Of a stretch of DNA of 64,000 nt, positions 1-13,211 are shown in pieces (the stretch's first letter is position 1; every line of letters starts with the position of its first letter). This DNA comes from Chamaea fasciata (taxonomy: Eukaryota > Chordata > Aves > Passeriformes > Sylviidae): assembly GCA_029207755.1 (NCBI GenBank), contig JARCOQ010000002.1:3162001-3226000 (forward strand), given 5' to 3'. The position numbers and the translations under genes were made by a program. A model generated the notes under the pieces. It did no database searches, had not been told where the DNA came from, and saw only the letters and a program-made list of their open reading frames with translations.

Positions 1-1932
1 GCTGTTTATCTGGACAAAAGCAGTCCTGCTCACTGCAGGTGAGTGCCTTTACTTTAGCCAACCACTCTGTGATGCCATGAGCCAACATGAACAGGCACTT
101 CTGAGGTACAGTTCCACTCACCGGTCTAAAGTTTAGAGGTAAAAACTTGAGATGTGTCATACCCCAAAGTCAGGATATCCACTTTAAAGGAATTCAAAGA
201 CTCTCCAGGTCAGGTGTCGACGGCTACAGCAGAAAGCCGGGTGACATTATTTCAACCAGTAATACTTGGAATATAAATAAGAAATGTCAAATAATTCCTT
301 TGCTGTTCACTGGTAGGACACCAATTAGAAGGCTTCATCCAGGGTTTTTTTTGACATTACTCTTCAGGGAAGTTGTGAACTGATTAAGGAAAATTCTACA
401 GGTGAGCAAGAAATATTAAAGTTCTTGTAAGCCAAGAACTACACAGAGGAGCTAATGAAGGCTAAATACAGGTTAAATTTTAAAAGGTCAGGGAAAGAGA
501 AATAGGAGAAAATAGATATTAATATTTCTCAAGTGCATGGAAATTTCTTAGAGGCTGTGGATACAAGAAGAAACATGGATTTCCCTCTCTGCAAGAAAGA
601 ATGAGGAGCGAGCAAGGCCTGACCACGGCTTTGCCCACAGTGCAGCAAAAGGAAGAAGCTCCAGAGGATCACTTTCCCCCAGGGCTTCTTGGTGTTGAAA
701 GCAGGGAGCTCAGCTGTGTCAAATCTCTGCTTATTTCAATTTCTGCAGGCAGAGGAGGGGCAGCAGCTGAAAGTGTGCCCATCCTCACCCTCTTCTCCCA
801 CCTCTCCCAGTCCCATCTCTCACCTCGTGCCCTCTCAACGCTGTTGAGACATTTTCCCTCCTGCCCCAGCAACAGACAAAATTTTGGCCCCCAAATGCCA
901 ACAGAAACCATGCTCAGCACTGTGAGAGCCCAGCAGACGCTCTGCCACACCAGGGAAACGGAAGCACATGTGGGCCCACGTGTTAATAGGAGAACTGAAG
1001 TGCTCTGCATTCTAACTAAATCAGAGATTTTTGCACAGTCCCCACAGCAGTCTCAAGGAATGATGAAACTACTCACTTCCTCTGCTGTTTCTCAAGCTTT
1101 TCTGGTGCCACAGCAACTGCTTATGTTGAATATTTAACCACCTTGCTTTTACAGAGCCCAATTTTCTGATGTTCTGACAACTTTCCTTTATCTCTCACCC
1201 TTTCATCACTCAAGGTGTGGGGAAGAAAAGCCAGTCAGAGTGCATTGCGAGCCCACAGAAGGGCAGAATGAAAGAGGAGGAAAAACATTCAAATGACTGT
1301 GCTTGACTCCTTGCTGCTAACACACAAGCCAGAGGGAAAACAGCCAGAAGCACCCTAAACTGGATAAGAGAATATGTGTGAGGAGTGTGGCCTGATTAAA
1401 TGAAAGGAGGGGCATTTAGTGAAGCCTTTATTAGTTTACATTTTTTTTTTTTTTGGTGAAAACTCCCGCATATTTTTAAGGCCTATTCTCAGCCCTGCAT
1501 TCTGGACATATAATTGTTTGTATTTTGAACAGCTGGTTGAAGTTTTCTGATGAGTTTCAGCAGGTTCTTTCCTTGGTGGCCTCCTGTTCTGTTCACCTAA
1601 AATTTCTTTGCAGACAGCTTAGCAAACCACACATTGGATTAAAAAGGAAAAAAAAAAATTGCCTCTTTAACGTTCAAAACCAATACTTGCAAGCAATTTT
1701 CATTTTTTTTCTGTTCTCACGTGAACATGTGGAAAATGGAAGCTCTAGGAAGGTGCTGTTTCTTCTTACCTAGAGAACACCTGTAAGAGAAAGGACCTTG
1801 AGCCCAGGTTCCATTGAAGTCAGCAATTAAATGTCTCAGTTTTGCTTTCTCTGGCTGCAGTGCTGACATAAATTTCCAGTTTCTGAATTCTTCTACCCAT
1901 CTGGTTCAAGAATGTCTTCTATAGCTCTTCTT

Positions 1933-1956
1933 CTTTTTCTTAAGATTAAGAAAAAG
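1933..1956. repeat. Near-perfect palindrome, 11-bp arms with 2-nt spacer
   Basis: The arm CTTTTTCTTAA (1933-1943) is followed by GA and then its exact reverse complement (1946-1956). The arms are pyrimidine and purine rich respectively. It could form a hairpin in single-stranded DNA or RNA, but no associated gene or terminator context is visible. Confidence 0.8.
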
Positions 1957-4099
1957 GAAAGCAGCACTTTTTAAATTCATATAGAACAATGAATGAGAAA
2001 AGCATCTTGTCAATCATTTTATAGAAGATTGAGGTGGTTATATCACATAATTACTAAATTTAATGAAGTAATTACTTTTCAAATTGATTTCTAATCTCCT
2101 ACCAAAAAATTCAAAAGTTCCCATGGTTCTTAACGGAACAGGAATAATTAACAGTACCTTCAAGTTAAAATTACTCATGCTGTATTGCATACTTCAAGGA
2201 ACTGGATTATAATTTTTTTTGCATTCTTTGCATGGAAATGGATCCCAGTTTGAGTAAAACTCAGACCACTCATTCCTTTCTGTTGATTCTGTCAGTTTAC
2301 AACGGCAGTTTATGCTGTCTGCTGCCCTGAGTTTCAGAATTCTCCCTGCTGCCACTCTGGAAAAAGACCTGTGGGTAGCACAACACATCTGGTGACATGG
2401 ACAGGGATGAGAAAAGCGAGGGAAAACATTAGTCCTCGGTAAGGTCAGAAAAGATTGCTGGAAATATTCAGGGATCACAATCACTTTGGTGATGTATTGT
2501 CAAAGCTGTCTTAATTCTCTCTGTCAAAGCACAGCTGTCATCCTGAGGATTGTTTTGTTGGAGAGATGTCAGATACCTCAGGATATGGCCTGACTTAATA
2601 AAATCTAAAATTTGCAGTTTGGGGAAACAGTAGTATCTTCACTTAATGCCAGTGATAGAATTAGAAAAATGAATAAGTTTGTGGGGTCCTGCAGTGGCAA
2701 GCAAAAAAATTATAGAATTATGACTATAGCTAATTGTACAAAGATTTTTTTTTTCCTTTAATGCTTGTGCTTAAAGAAAAATAACAGAACATAAGAACTA
2801 GTGAGAGCATTTCAGGCAGCTTTCCTTATCTTGTTGTAAATAATTTTTAGAATAGGAGAGCACAGGTGCATTTGAAAAGACTGAAAAGCAACCAGCCTTG
2901 TTGTAAAAGTCCCAGGACAACAGACAGAAGTATTTTAAATCATTGCAATGCATTCCTCAGTTTTAGCTACCATAAACGCTGCAGACATTTTTGAAATTAC
3001 AGAAGTAATAGGCATTTATAAAGCTAAAAAGCTTTACATGTTTAGCACGAAAACCCATTCCTATCCCTATTCAGGGTAGACTTCTTATTTATTCCTTAAA
3101 TTGCTTGCAGCCAAAATCTCTGTGCTTTTTCTGATGTTGCTGATTAACCCAGGGAGACTGATGTGTGATAGAAAATCCTCTGAAGTTTGTTTCACTCCTC
3201 TGGTTTGCTTGGGCAAGCAGAGATGCAGCAGACTGACAGGATGCCAGTGAGCTGCATTTCCATCTGGGTGGCTTCCTCTTCCCCACCAACGGGAGATCTT
3301 TTTGCCTGTTCCATTTAGAGTGTTCCCTAGCACAGGAAAGTGATCCGGGGGTAGTTATTGGTTCTGATTGTGTTGCTTTGTAGTAATACTAGTTCGATCC
3401 AGAAAGCACACTTATTGGGCTGAGAACCTGAAATTCAGACAAAAAGTGTTCATTTTTTTGGTTTGGATTTGGTTTTTTTCTCTCAGGCAGAACCTTATGC
3501 CAATGGCACCTGGGGTGCTCTGCAGGACACAATTGTTTTTCAGGAGGCACCGCATTTTGTTTCAGCATCCTTACAATTCTACAGCTTTGTTTTACCTCCC
3601 CAGCTTCTGTCTGTGTGAAGACTCAATTTTTCCCACTGGCTGACCTTATCTTACTCATCTCATTTGTGTCCTGGTGTCATTTTCTGCCAGCTGAATTACA
3701 GGTTGGAGCCTTCTTGTCAAACCATAATACCCAACTCGTGTAGGCTCCCCACAATCCTATTTCTCTTCCCACAGTAAGACATCTTCCTCAGCGATAGAAA
3801 AATCACCCCAATACCCAGGATGGCGTGTTCCGATGTTAACTTGAAAATTGACTTTTCTTTTAATCTTCATTGTCAAAATTTAAATTTAAAACCAAGGATG
3901 TCCTAAGGGTTTGGACATTAAAAAAATAACTCAATAAAATTACTATTTTCAAATGTCAAGGAGTTTCAAAATCATGTAAAAATGCTGCTATTTGGCAGCG
4001 CTGCAAAGAAGTGGAATTTTTCTGCACATCTTGTTTAGAAAGCAAAAAAACCTTTGAAGCCAAAATCTCCTTTCAATCGGGTTTTTTTCCCCCTCTGGC

Positions 4100-4121
4100 A
4101 AAAAAAAAAAAAAAAAAAAAA
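4100..4121 (+). repeat. Poly(A) run of 22
   Basis: An uninterrupted A22 run preceded by a C/T-rich stretch. It could be a simple homopolymer or the remnant of a retroposed poly(A) tail. No recognisable body sequence lies upstream, so no retropseudogene is called. Confidence 0.9.
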
Positions 4122-4218
4122 GAGCAACTGTGCCAGTTTCCTTCATTGGTATATCATATAGTAAAAAGTCAGTGAACTAAACACATCTAAATAATCACTT
4201 TAGAGTGACTTGATTGAC

Positions 4219-4243
4219 CACACAGTCCATTCACACAGTCCAT
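4219..4243. repeat. Two-copy 13-bp tandem duplication
   Basis: CACACAGTCCAT occurs at 4219-4230 and again at 4232-4243 with a period of 13 bp. This is a small local duplication, with no coding context. Confidence 0.85.
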
Positions 4244-5934
4244 CCCTTGAACAAATCAATGCAGGGGTTAGGAAATATTTCAAGTTAAAGCTTTTTGTTG
4301 GATTATAGGTAGGAATTCAGAGAGAAGGAAGAAGACACTGCACTAGAAGCTTCCACTGCATTGCCCTTTGCCAGCAAATTCAGTGCTGGATTTTGCAGAT
4401 TTTTCTACCTCTTGACCCTGACAGAACCATTCTTGGGGAAAAGCACTTGGCCTGCAGTCAGCATTATTGTCACTTCCAGGGTTTTGCAGCACAGCACCTC
4501 GTTAGCTGTAATCCATGGAGACGGAAATAGGAAAGATTTCCTAAACTGGGAGTTCTGCTGCACTCTTGATAGATTTCTATGTTCTTACCTCAAAATGTTG
4601 ACAGCCCAAGCACAGCCACAGCTTTGAGGGCAAGACCGGACACAACTTTTCAGCCAGGGTCTGGCCAAAGCTCTGATTTCCGGTCGTGGTTTCTTTTCTC
4701 ACTGTGCTGAACCAGCTCTGACACCAATGGCAAGATCCAGGTGTGGGGCAGCACCTCAGGCACTTCGTGACAGTGATTTATAGGGAAGCTTGGGATTATA
4801 TTAAAGCAAGGAACCACAAGGCTGAAGTCTTGCTCAGCTTCTCTTGTCTCCTGCTCTGAGAACTGTGAACCAGTTCAGAGACTACCTCTAGTTCGTGAGG
4901 GGAAAAGGTGATTTTTTTAACAAGGTACCTCAGAGTTTCCCATCAAGGAGGAAAAGTGGTGTCTAATGGAGGGGGGTGTGCCCTCCTTTCAGCTTCACAG
5001 CACTTTCTGAGACAAAGTCACCCAAGTGGCAGCAGTAAATCATGCCACTTCATTTAAAGAAACATCCTAGTTTGGCAGTGATCAGTCTCTCAGGTCTCTT
5101 AGGTAAATATCCAGTCATTTCCCCTTCCTATTTGCACTTGGCTTCCGTATTTATTTATTCATTCAGGTATGAATTCAGGGTGCTTGTTCTGGCCTCTTCC
5201 ATAAACAAACAGCATTCTCTTTTCCTTTTTTAGAAACTAATAATGCACTTGGAAAAACAAGGGAAATGCATTTTAAAAATAAACATGGATAAAAGAGCAA
5301 ACGGAGTTCATACCTAAGAACGCCGTTTGGCTTGCAGATCTGTAAAATCTCTGAGAAATAAAGGGTGACAAAACAATTTCCCTTCTCTGCCTTGCTGTGT
5401 TGGATTCTGGGTCCCTTTGGAGGCTTCTAACTTCCAGAGCAAGGTATGAAACTCCTTGTTTCAATCTCCTGTAGTCAGAAGAGAGTTCCTGTGCTTATCC
5501 ATTCACTGTCCTGGTATTGAGAAGGGCAGAGGAGCCACAGCCAAGCTCACACGCCCTGGCATCACTGAGACTACTCAAGTTTCTTAGTGTCTTGTTCATT
5601 TCCCAGAGATGGATTGCATCAGTTCTTTTGAAAAGGAGAATGCCATGGAAAGTGCACATCCAAGGTGGTGGATATGGTGCAGGCAAAGGAGAAATGTGTA
5701 TTTTTTATACAAAAATGTTGTAGTAGCTGCTGAAACTCAGTAGGCTTTTTTAGGTCCCGTTTCAAAGCGTGGACACAGAATAATTTAAACACGGTCAGAA
5801 TTCAAATGAATGCCACAAAATTTGGACACCCTAAGAAATGTGAGAGACTCATTCTCAGTGAATTTGACACTGAGGAAAAACTTGGTTCTTTGCCATACAA
5901 ATTTAGTAGTTTTATGAAATATTGTTTAGAAAAG

Positions 5935-5935
<1 letters not shown>

Positions 5936-5982
<47 letters not shown>
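5936..5982 (+). repeat. (TG)n dinucleotide microsatellite
   Basis: About 23.5 uninterrupted TG units (47 bp). The alternating purine-pyrimidine tract can adopt Z-DNA and is likely to vary in length between individuals. Confidence 0.97.
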
Positions 5983-5984
<2 letters not shown>

Positions 5985-6371
5985 TGTGGGTAATATCTGC
6001 CGTTCTTAGGGAACTGCCTGAATTACTCTAATTCAGTTATTTCAGGCACTTTGTTAACGTTATATGGAAAGGATTTCTGCAGTTCCAAGGCATTGGATAG
6101 ACAGATAATCCCATGCCTCAGTAAGAGGGGAAATCATTGTCTAAGAATGTCTGAATTAGTCAGTTGTCTACCAGGTTACATCAGAGAAACACCATTTGTA
6201 AGAGAAGCTTAAAACAAGGAGTAGTCAGTGATGAATTATTAAAGTGCAGATTGTTAGGCTGGATTCCTGCAATTTTTAGCCATCTGTCTGACAAAGTCTG
6301 TCCTGTCATTAAGTTCTTTCTAAAAATGATGATGGTAATGCTCTTCAGAATCCAGACGAAGTGCTAAGCTG
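5983..6371. other. Unique non-coding DNA, nothing recognised
   Basis: AT-rich sequence between the TG array and the CR1 fragment. It has no recognisable coding, RNA or repeat signal. Confidence 0.6.
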
Positions 6372-6668
6372 ATGGGACGGAGGAGAGCGGTGTGCAGTGA
6401 AGGGTTTGGGCATCTCCTCAGGAAATTCTCTGAGGACACCGAGCTAGGAGGAGGGGTTGGCACCCCAGAGGGCCCTGGGCAGGCTGGAGAGATGGCCAGA
6501 GAGGGATCATCTGAAACTCCACAAATGGAAATGCAGAGTGCTGTGCGTGGGGAGAAACACCCAGTACAGGGATCATCACAGGCTGGGGGCCAAACTGCTG
6601 GGCAGCAGCTCTGTGGAGAAGGACCTGGTGGACAAGAGATTGGTCCTGAACCTCAGAAGGGGTGGCTG
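6372..6668 (+). mobile_element. CR1 LINE fragment: decayed C-terminal reverse transcriptase region (pseudogene)
   Basis: CR1 is the dominant non-LTR retrotransposon of birds; its ORF2 encodes endonuclease and reverse transcriptase. Here one frame reads KFSEDTELGGG from 6423, which matches the CR1 motif around 'KFADDTKLGG' in the RT domain. Soon after (about 6470-6475) the match moves to another frame, which reads LGRLERW, then CVGRN, then SSSVEKDL, the order expected in CR1. About a dozen residues usually found at the switch point are missing, so a deletion plus frameshift is visible. The fragment stops before the 3' UTR and has no 5' part, so it is inactive. Assignment is from memory of the family; the left border is uncertain by some tens of bases. 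Confidence 0.85.
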
Positions 6669-6692
6669 AAATGGTCTCTCATTCACACGCCC

Positions 6693-6745
6693 AAAAAAAC
6701 CAAACCAAACCAAACCAAACCAAACCAAACCAAACCAAACCAAAC
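6693..6745 (+). repeat. (CAAAC)9 pentanucleotide array with A-rich lead
   Basis: An A7 run leads into nine perfect CAAAC units (6701-6745), immediately downstream of the CR1 fragment. It is one of several A/C-rich tracts in the window. Confidence 0.95.
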
Positions 6746-9700
6746 CCAGGCTTTTTCAAACTCTCAAGGTCAGGCCCTATGACATTCCCCTGTTGAGGGA
6801 TGTCTGAGTCAGATGTCTTGAATAGGAAAGCATTGGAAGCCTATCAACAGCAGTCTTCTAAATTATTTTTTCCCAGTGAGAGTTATAAAATCCAGAGGGC
6901 AATTTGGACTGAATTTAGGGATGACTTGGAAATCAAAGCAAAATGTAGCAATTCGTGAGCAAGGGGAATGGCTTTCCTCTCCTAATTGAAGACCAAAATT
7001 AAAAACCTGACTTTTAAGTCTGAATCCTGGCAATTGTCTAAATGGAGGCATTAAGGCAATTCATTTTCTCTGTGGGTTATTTTTCCCCCTCAGAAGCAAC
7101 TCCGTAAGTCTTTTAGACCAGAATTAAAACAAGCATTTTAAGCATCTCCCAGTGAGTTGAAAAGCATTGATTTCAGTTTGGTTTTTTTTTCCCCGAGAGC
7201 CGTAATTTCAGACAACAATATTAATCTTTGTAATGATGAAGGGTGTGTAGTGGTGATTTCAGATTTGTTTATGTAGCTAAAAAAGCTGAGTTTTTCACAT
7301 GGTTGACATGAAAGTCACCTCAGTGAACCCACGCTGCCTACAGCACTTAAAGCCGTGGCGGTGTTGATAAAACACGTGTGTGTGATCGTTGGCTCCTTCC
7401 TGATCATGAAGCAGGATTTTCACACTGAATAAATAGCATAATCTGCACCACATCGTGCCAGTTGCAGTTTCCAGCCTCTTTCCTGAGATGTTTTATTGTG
7501 GAGAAGGTTAAAAAAAAAAATAATCAGGGAATGAGACTATCAGTCTTCCTCCCAGCTGCACTCCAGGTGTGGTGCAGCCAGCTCAGAAAGTTTCCACACT
7601 GAGGGGAAAACCAACCAGAGAAAAAGATACAAATTAAAAATTAAAAACCAGCAACCCAAACACTGGGTGAGAGGTGAAGAGGGTAAAATTCTGTGCTGGA
7701 CACTGTTGGGTGGAGCTAGTGCCAGGTTAGGCTTTGGGCTACAGACCTGCAAAGCTGTGACACCCTGCAACACCCTCACAGATACTTGTGTGGAGATGTC
7801 ACTATTCCACTCATTAGGAATGCTTTAAAAAATCCTGGCCTGAACCTCTGCTGCGTGGTCCTGCTGCCAGCACAGGCTCCCTGGCTCTGTTTTTCATCCT
7901 TAATTGGGAAAATCCCTTGGGTGTCAAGTTTGCAAAACCTTTCCTCCCTATAAAACCAGCTAAAAAATGCTTCATAATTCTCGTCGCCCATATCACACAA
8001 AAGCAGGGCTGGACATTCTGCTAAGTTTTATTTCCCATTTCTCTACACACAGTGAATATGCCATTTTTTTTTTTTGTGACTTGTTGCACAGGCACAAGTC
8101 TTCCCGCTGCCTCTTGGAGTCTTTCAATTTTATTTTTCTTTTGAAAGCTTTCCTACAAAGAGCCTGCCTGACTGGTACTAAAATATTTCAGGCAGCTGGC
8201 AATTTGAACTGCTGTGAGCACAGGCTTCTGGCCAGCCCGCAGCACAGGCAGCTGCTCCTCTATTGCTCTTTACTTTGTATTTTTTGCTTTATTCAAAATG
8301 AAACCGCGAAACAAACTCTGGTGGGCCACGAGGGATGGCACAAAAGGTGCACTGGTATCGTGGGGCAGTGGGCACGAGCCTTTCATGGCAGAGGAACAAG
8401 AAGAACTTCTCTGCCTCACTGATTTTGAGCAGACTCACGTACAATAAGGACAGGACCCACAAGGGCAAAAGGGAGATATTGCGAGATGTGGGAATCAATA
8501 GCTGGAGCACTGAAAATAGAGTGGCAAAGAGTTATTTTGAACTCTTTTTAACAGGGGAAATGAAAAGGGAATCCGATCTGACACTGCCAGCCTGACTGAG
8601 CATTGCTATTTTCCCATAATGATGTATTTCATTTGGGAACCCCCCCTAGAAAGAGTAATTTGCACAACCTGATGCTACACACTGTCTCTGGATTAAAGTT
8701 TTTCTTTCTCCTCTTATGTTTGGGATTTTATTAGAGTGTCCTCCCACCAACTAATGCTTTCTTCCTTTCAGAAAGTGTCATATGTGATGCTTCAAAGATC
8801 CAGTGCTCATTGATATTAAAGTCACTTCCACACTGTTACCCAGCTTTGGTAATAAATGTGATTTGGACCATCATATTTTTCTCCCTAGTGGAAAATTACG
8901 GACCAGGCTGCAAAGATGACAGCATCCAATTTATGGAGTTCCCTTTACAGGGTCCTTGAGCCACTCCATTAATACTTCTGTAAATACAAATAACTTCCAG
9001 TGTCATTGTCAGCACATCATGTTCCTATTAGCTCAGGGTAAATATTTGAACCCAAAAAGGTTGTTTGAGAAGGTTAGGCCCTTCGGTGTGCTTAATGATG
9101 CATCCATGAGCTCAACATTCGCTTAGATGCATATTCAGTTGGTATAAAATATTTGCTGGATTGGCACTGAATGCATTTACAAACTCAAGGTAAATATCAT
9201 GCATGTGTGTACGTGTAAAAGCATGGAAATACATGCAAACAGAACAGACAAATCACATCTGAAAACACCGTAATTTTCATGGTTAATATTTTAAATATTA
9301 GTAATATTAATGCTAAGACAGTCTTCAATAATTAGTATATGTGTGAGCTATATGGTCCTCACCTACAGAAGGCTGATTTAATTGGACTAAATTTTATTCC
9401 AGAAATGTTTATTCCAAGTATTTTATGACAAAAAAACCCAACCCTATGGGAGAACAGCTTAAAAATAATTAAGAGTTTACAGGTTTGTGATGGCTGGGGA
9501 AATGAAACAGAGCTGAAAAAAAAAAAAAAGACTTTTTATTTATTTGTTTGTTTGTTTGTTTATTTAAAAACAGGTTCTTGTCATAGGTGGTTCTCCAGTG
9601 CCCATATCAGTAATGCCTCATTCATAAACGGAAAACCACCTCAAATATTTGCATTTGCAAGATTTACGCCTCATAACTGCGGGCAACATGTGACAGGTTT

Positions 9701-12700
9701 TAAACATTTGAGGTGTGATTTGGATTTCTGCTCTTTCAGGGTGACACTCGCTCCCAGAGGAAGGGTCAACACCACACACAGGAAATATCACCCTCAGTCC
9801 TGCTCAGAACCTTTTGGAACAGAATCAGGCACTCCCACCGTAAATGATCCTACACATGACGTGATAACTGAACTGCAAGGAACATAAATTTTCTTTACTC
9901 TACCCCCACAATCCCTCACATGGTTACCACTGAAGGCTGTGATGAAGCTTTGAGTAGACTGCAGCCTCTAATGCCATCTCAAACACTGGCAGAATATTTT
10001 TTTTGCAACAGAAAGTCTTTTGGAGGAAACTCTTCTAGCACTTTACTGAGCAAATTAGACTACTTATCTCTAAAAGCATTCCATTTAGCATGAAATACAA
10101 ATAAATCTTACGAAAAAAATCAACAATGTGTTTCAAGAGAAAGTGAGTGGTGAAGGCTTAGGAAGACACAAAGACACTTCAACAAGACCTATTAGAAGAA
10201 AATTTGTTCTTGCATTAGGAACGTGATTTATAAAAATTTTGTTTTTAAAATTCAAACAGTGACACTTCAGGATGTTCCCCAAGGATATGTGTAATGCTAT
10301 GATCAGGTTTTAAAGCTGATGATTTCCACTCACTCTGAAAAATAATTCTGCTTTTCTTTTCTCTTCTTTTGTTTTTTTTTTTTTTTTTTCCTTTTTGTAT
10401 TGCCAATAATAGCTCTCCATATAAGTTCTCCAGAATCCATCTCAAACGAGATGATTGTATCCTATGAGCCATGAAAACTTGATATGGGAAAAAGGAGACA
10501 CAGGAGAAGGTACTTTATTTTTTATATTGGCTTGGGGTTTTTTTAATAAAGAGGATCACTTATTTCCCAGTATATCAAAGATGAAAATGTGCTCACTGGA
10601 AGATGACTCTATAAGCAGAAACTTTTACTTTAGGTTTCAACACTGCCATTTCATTTTAATCTAAAGATTTGCCTTACATTAGGCTGGGAGCCAGGAAAAA
10701 AAAAAAAAAAGTCTGATTTTTATCTTGCCAATGCTTTTGTCACAGCCTTTAGATTAATAAAGATTATAGTAATGGCAGAATTGCACAGCATCACTAACAA
10801 GAGGGACCACTCAGTGTGCAGTGCCATGGTTTCACTGTGAAAGATACCAATACTATATGTAAAATAAGCCATTTCAATTCAAATTAAATAATTCATTTTA
10901 AGCAATTTAAAAGAAAAAATATTGAATTATAGATCTCTTCTAAATATATAATATTTTTAACATTGTGCAAGTATTTATAATACATTGCCCTGAAATAAAG
11001 CATCAATAAGAGTGGTGAAACTGCTCTCTTGCCAGGCCTGCTTCAGCGTAATTCTGTTTTTATTTCCAAACTGCTCATTTGCAAGGCAGAGACGAGAGGA
11101 ATGCAGTCATGTTCAAATGTCAGCACAGCAATATGCTGGTGACCCAGCACAGGCTGGGACTGAATTTCATGCTTCCTTGAATTGCAAATAATGTACAGAG
11201 TTATCACGCCCCTGGTTTAATTCCTATTAAATTGGCAGGCATTTGACCCAGAAATTTGCTATTTAGCACGTGAAAAAAATAAATTCCTTCATTACAGGAT
11301 CTCATAGGGGATTTTTTTTTTTTTTTTGCATTTCTCCCAAACAATCAAATGTTGCAGAAAGTTGTAAGTTTTAAATGGAGAGTTTTATTGTACTTGTTGT
11401 AGCTGAGACTTCTTCGTTGCAGGACTCGCTGCACATTGTAGGTACATTATGTACATGTAGAAATGGCCTTGCAGTGATTTGCTTTGGAGTGGGTTTAAAG
11501 AAGCTTTTTTCCCTTTCCCCCCCCAAAAAACCAAGCAAAAACCCTCCAAAATTAATATTTTCTAAAGAATTACGCCATCTTATTGCTGTTGCAAACTCTA
11601 GTCTAGGTGGGTCAGACTAACACTGGGATAAGTTTTCAAAATTTAATAATTCGTGTAAAAAGGTCCAGCCTATCTTTTGTTTAAGTACCCATAAGCACAG
11701 AGCTATGTCTAACACATTGCTTCAAATGCATCATGTTCCAAGAGATTGTGGAATTCTCTCCAAACCCTCCCTTTTGTTCGGCAAGATCAACAAAATTTAG
11801 GTCACCCTTGAGACACCTGATGATGTTTTGCTTTTAAATATCTCAAAGGGTGAAGACTCGACATTTTCCCTTGGCAAGATACTCTGGTTTTTTCATTATT
11901 CTTACTGCTGGAAAGCATTTTGTTCTTTCTTCTGAATCCCTGAATCTCCCTTGCTACCATTTACTTTTGTTCTGCCTCCCACGATTAGAGAGGAGGGTCT
12001 TTTGTCTCCTTTCCAATAGCACTTTTTACCTGTACTAAACAAAATTGAACGGCCTGATGTCTCAGAAGTGCCAACAATCCACTCTTCTCACTGCAGTCGG
12101 GGGAGTCTGAAAGTGCTTTTGCTGTTTACCTCAAGCCACTTTGTTGGATGGCCTAATTAGAACTTGGGACTTTAACAATTAAAAAAGTTCATCCAAACCA
12201 CTCCTGTGTAGTGGCATAAACTCGCTAACAAAACCCCTGAAAGTTTCAAAGCATTCCTTAGTCCCTGTTTCCCTCACCAACAAGATGAATTCCTAAAAGC
12301 ACCCTGAAACACGGAAAGGCTGCAGAGACACTTTTTAAAATCCCCACGGAGCTGTCATTCCCTAAGAAAGCAAACTAGGGGGGAAGAAATTTGCCAAAGC
12401 TTTGCTGGTAGTATGAAAAAACTGAGAATGGCCATGGCATAGGTCTGTGCAAGGACAGATCTAAACCAGTGTCTTGGTTGTGTCTAGCAGCCACTGCAGC
12501 AGAGCTGTTTAAAGTTGGGCTTTAAAATGACCCAGAGATGAATTTTTGAAATTTAAAAAAATAAAAAAAACCACCAAAAAACACCACCACAAAATATTTC
12601 TTTACTCTTCTCTACTTAACACAGAACAGCAAGGACCAGGAAAGGAATCCAAACACTTCAGGTCAATGGAAAAAACAATCAGGAAACATTAAAACTCCCA

Positions 12701-13110
12701 AAAGTGCTGCTGCCCCATAGCCTTTTCTCTTTCAACACGCACAAAATTCCTCATGGGTCTGTTTGTCCCAGCTCTCTGAGGCAAGTGATCATTTTAATGA
12801 AGTTATATTCTCCTTCTGTGTGCTCTGAGTGCTCACACACCTGCCAAGCATCAAGAAAGCTCCTTCTTGCTTTGAGCACTCTTTAAATCAAAGATGAGTA
12901 ACATGATGAGTAGGTGAGAGGTTTTTATTTTTATGTTATTTTTGCTTCATGTCAGGCTTGGAAACAAATTCCCACTCCCAAGGGTGTCACAGGAGGAGTT
13001 AGAGGAAGAAAACAAAGCACTGTTCTAGTGGCAATATCCAGGACAAACAGAGTAAAACATGTCACAAATACGTGTTAAAGGAGTGGCCATGGCAGGAAGT
13101 GCCAGGAGGG
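6746..13110. other. Unique non-coding DNA, no gene seen
   Basis: No recognisable gene or mobile element. Simple sequence is present: (TTTG)4 at 9543-9558, T18 at 10372-10389, A15 at 10696-10710 and an A/C-rich tract at 12555-12594. AT-rich stretches occur around 9270-9330 and 10860-11000. A frame at 7967-8422 (plus, 151 codons) has no recognisable domain and appears to be a chance frame. Confidence 0.6.
10372..10389 (+). repeat. Poly(T) run of 18
   Basis: An uninterrupted T18 run inside a wider pyrimidine-rich stretch (about 10350-10398). Read on the minus strand it is a poly(A) tract, but no retroposed body was recognised next to it. Confidence 0.9.
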
Positions 13111-13211
13111 TTACATGTATATACATATATATATATAACTCTTATTTATGTATTGTATATTAGATATTATGTTATATTACATATATTACATATATTATAT
13201 ATATAATATCT
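13111..13211. repeat. AT-rich low-complexity block with an inverted repeat
   Basis: About 100 bp almost entirely of A and T, including a TA dinucleotide run. The arm AGATATTAT (13162-13170) has its perfect reverse complement at 13203-13211, so the segment between could extrude as an AT-rich hairpin or cruciform. It has no gene context. Confidence 0.8.

Larger units (their letters stand above)
1..5935. other. Unique non-coding DNA, no gene seen
   Basis: No reading frame here resembles a known protein, and no repeat family was recognised. The stretch is AT-rich with scattered homopolymer runs, for example T14 at 1441-1454 and A22 at 4100-4121. The longest frame (601-1137, plus, 178 codons) lies in a locally GC-richer patch and has no domain, signal peptide or splice context that I can recognise. 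Intergenic or intronic DNA is the most economical reading. Confidence 0.65.

Noticed and set aside
601..1137. 178-codon open frame, plus strand
   Set aside because: The longest frame, but with no domain, signal peptide or splice context, in a GC-richer patch where chance frames run longer. The overlapping minus-strand frame is also open, as expected by chance.
3392..3400. GTTCGATCC, a tRNA B-box-like motif
   Set aside because: No A-box, acceptor stem or cloverleaf could be drawn around it.
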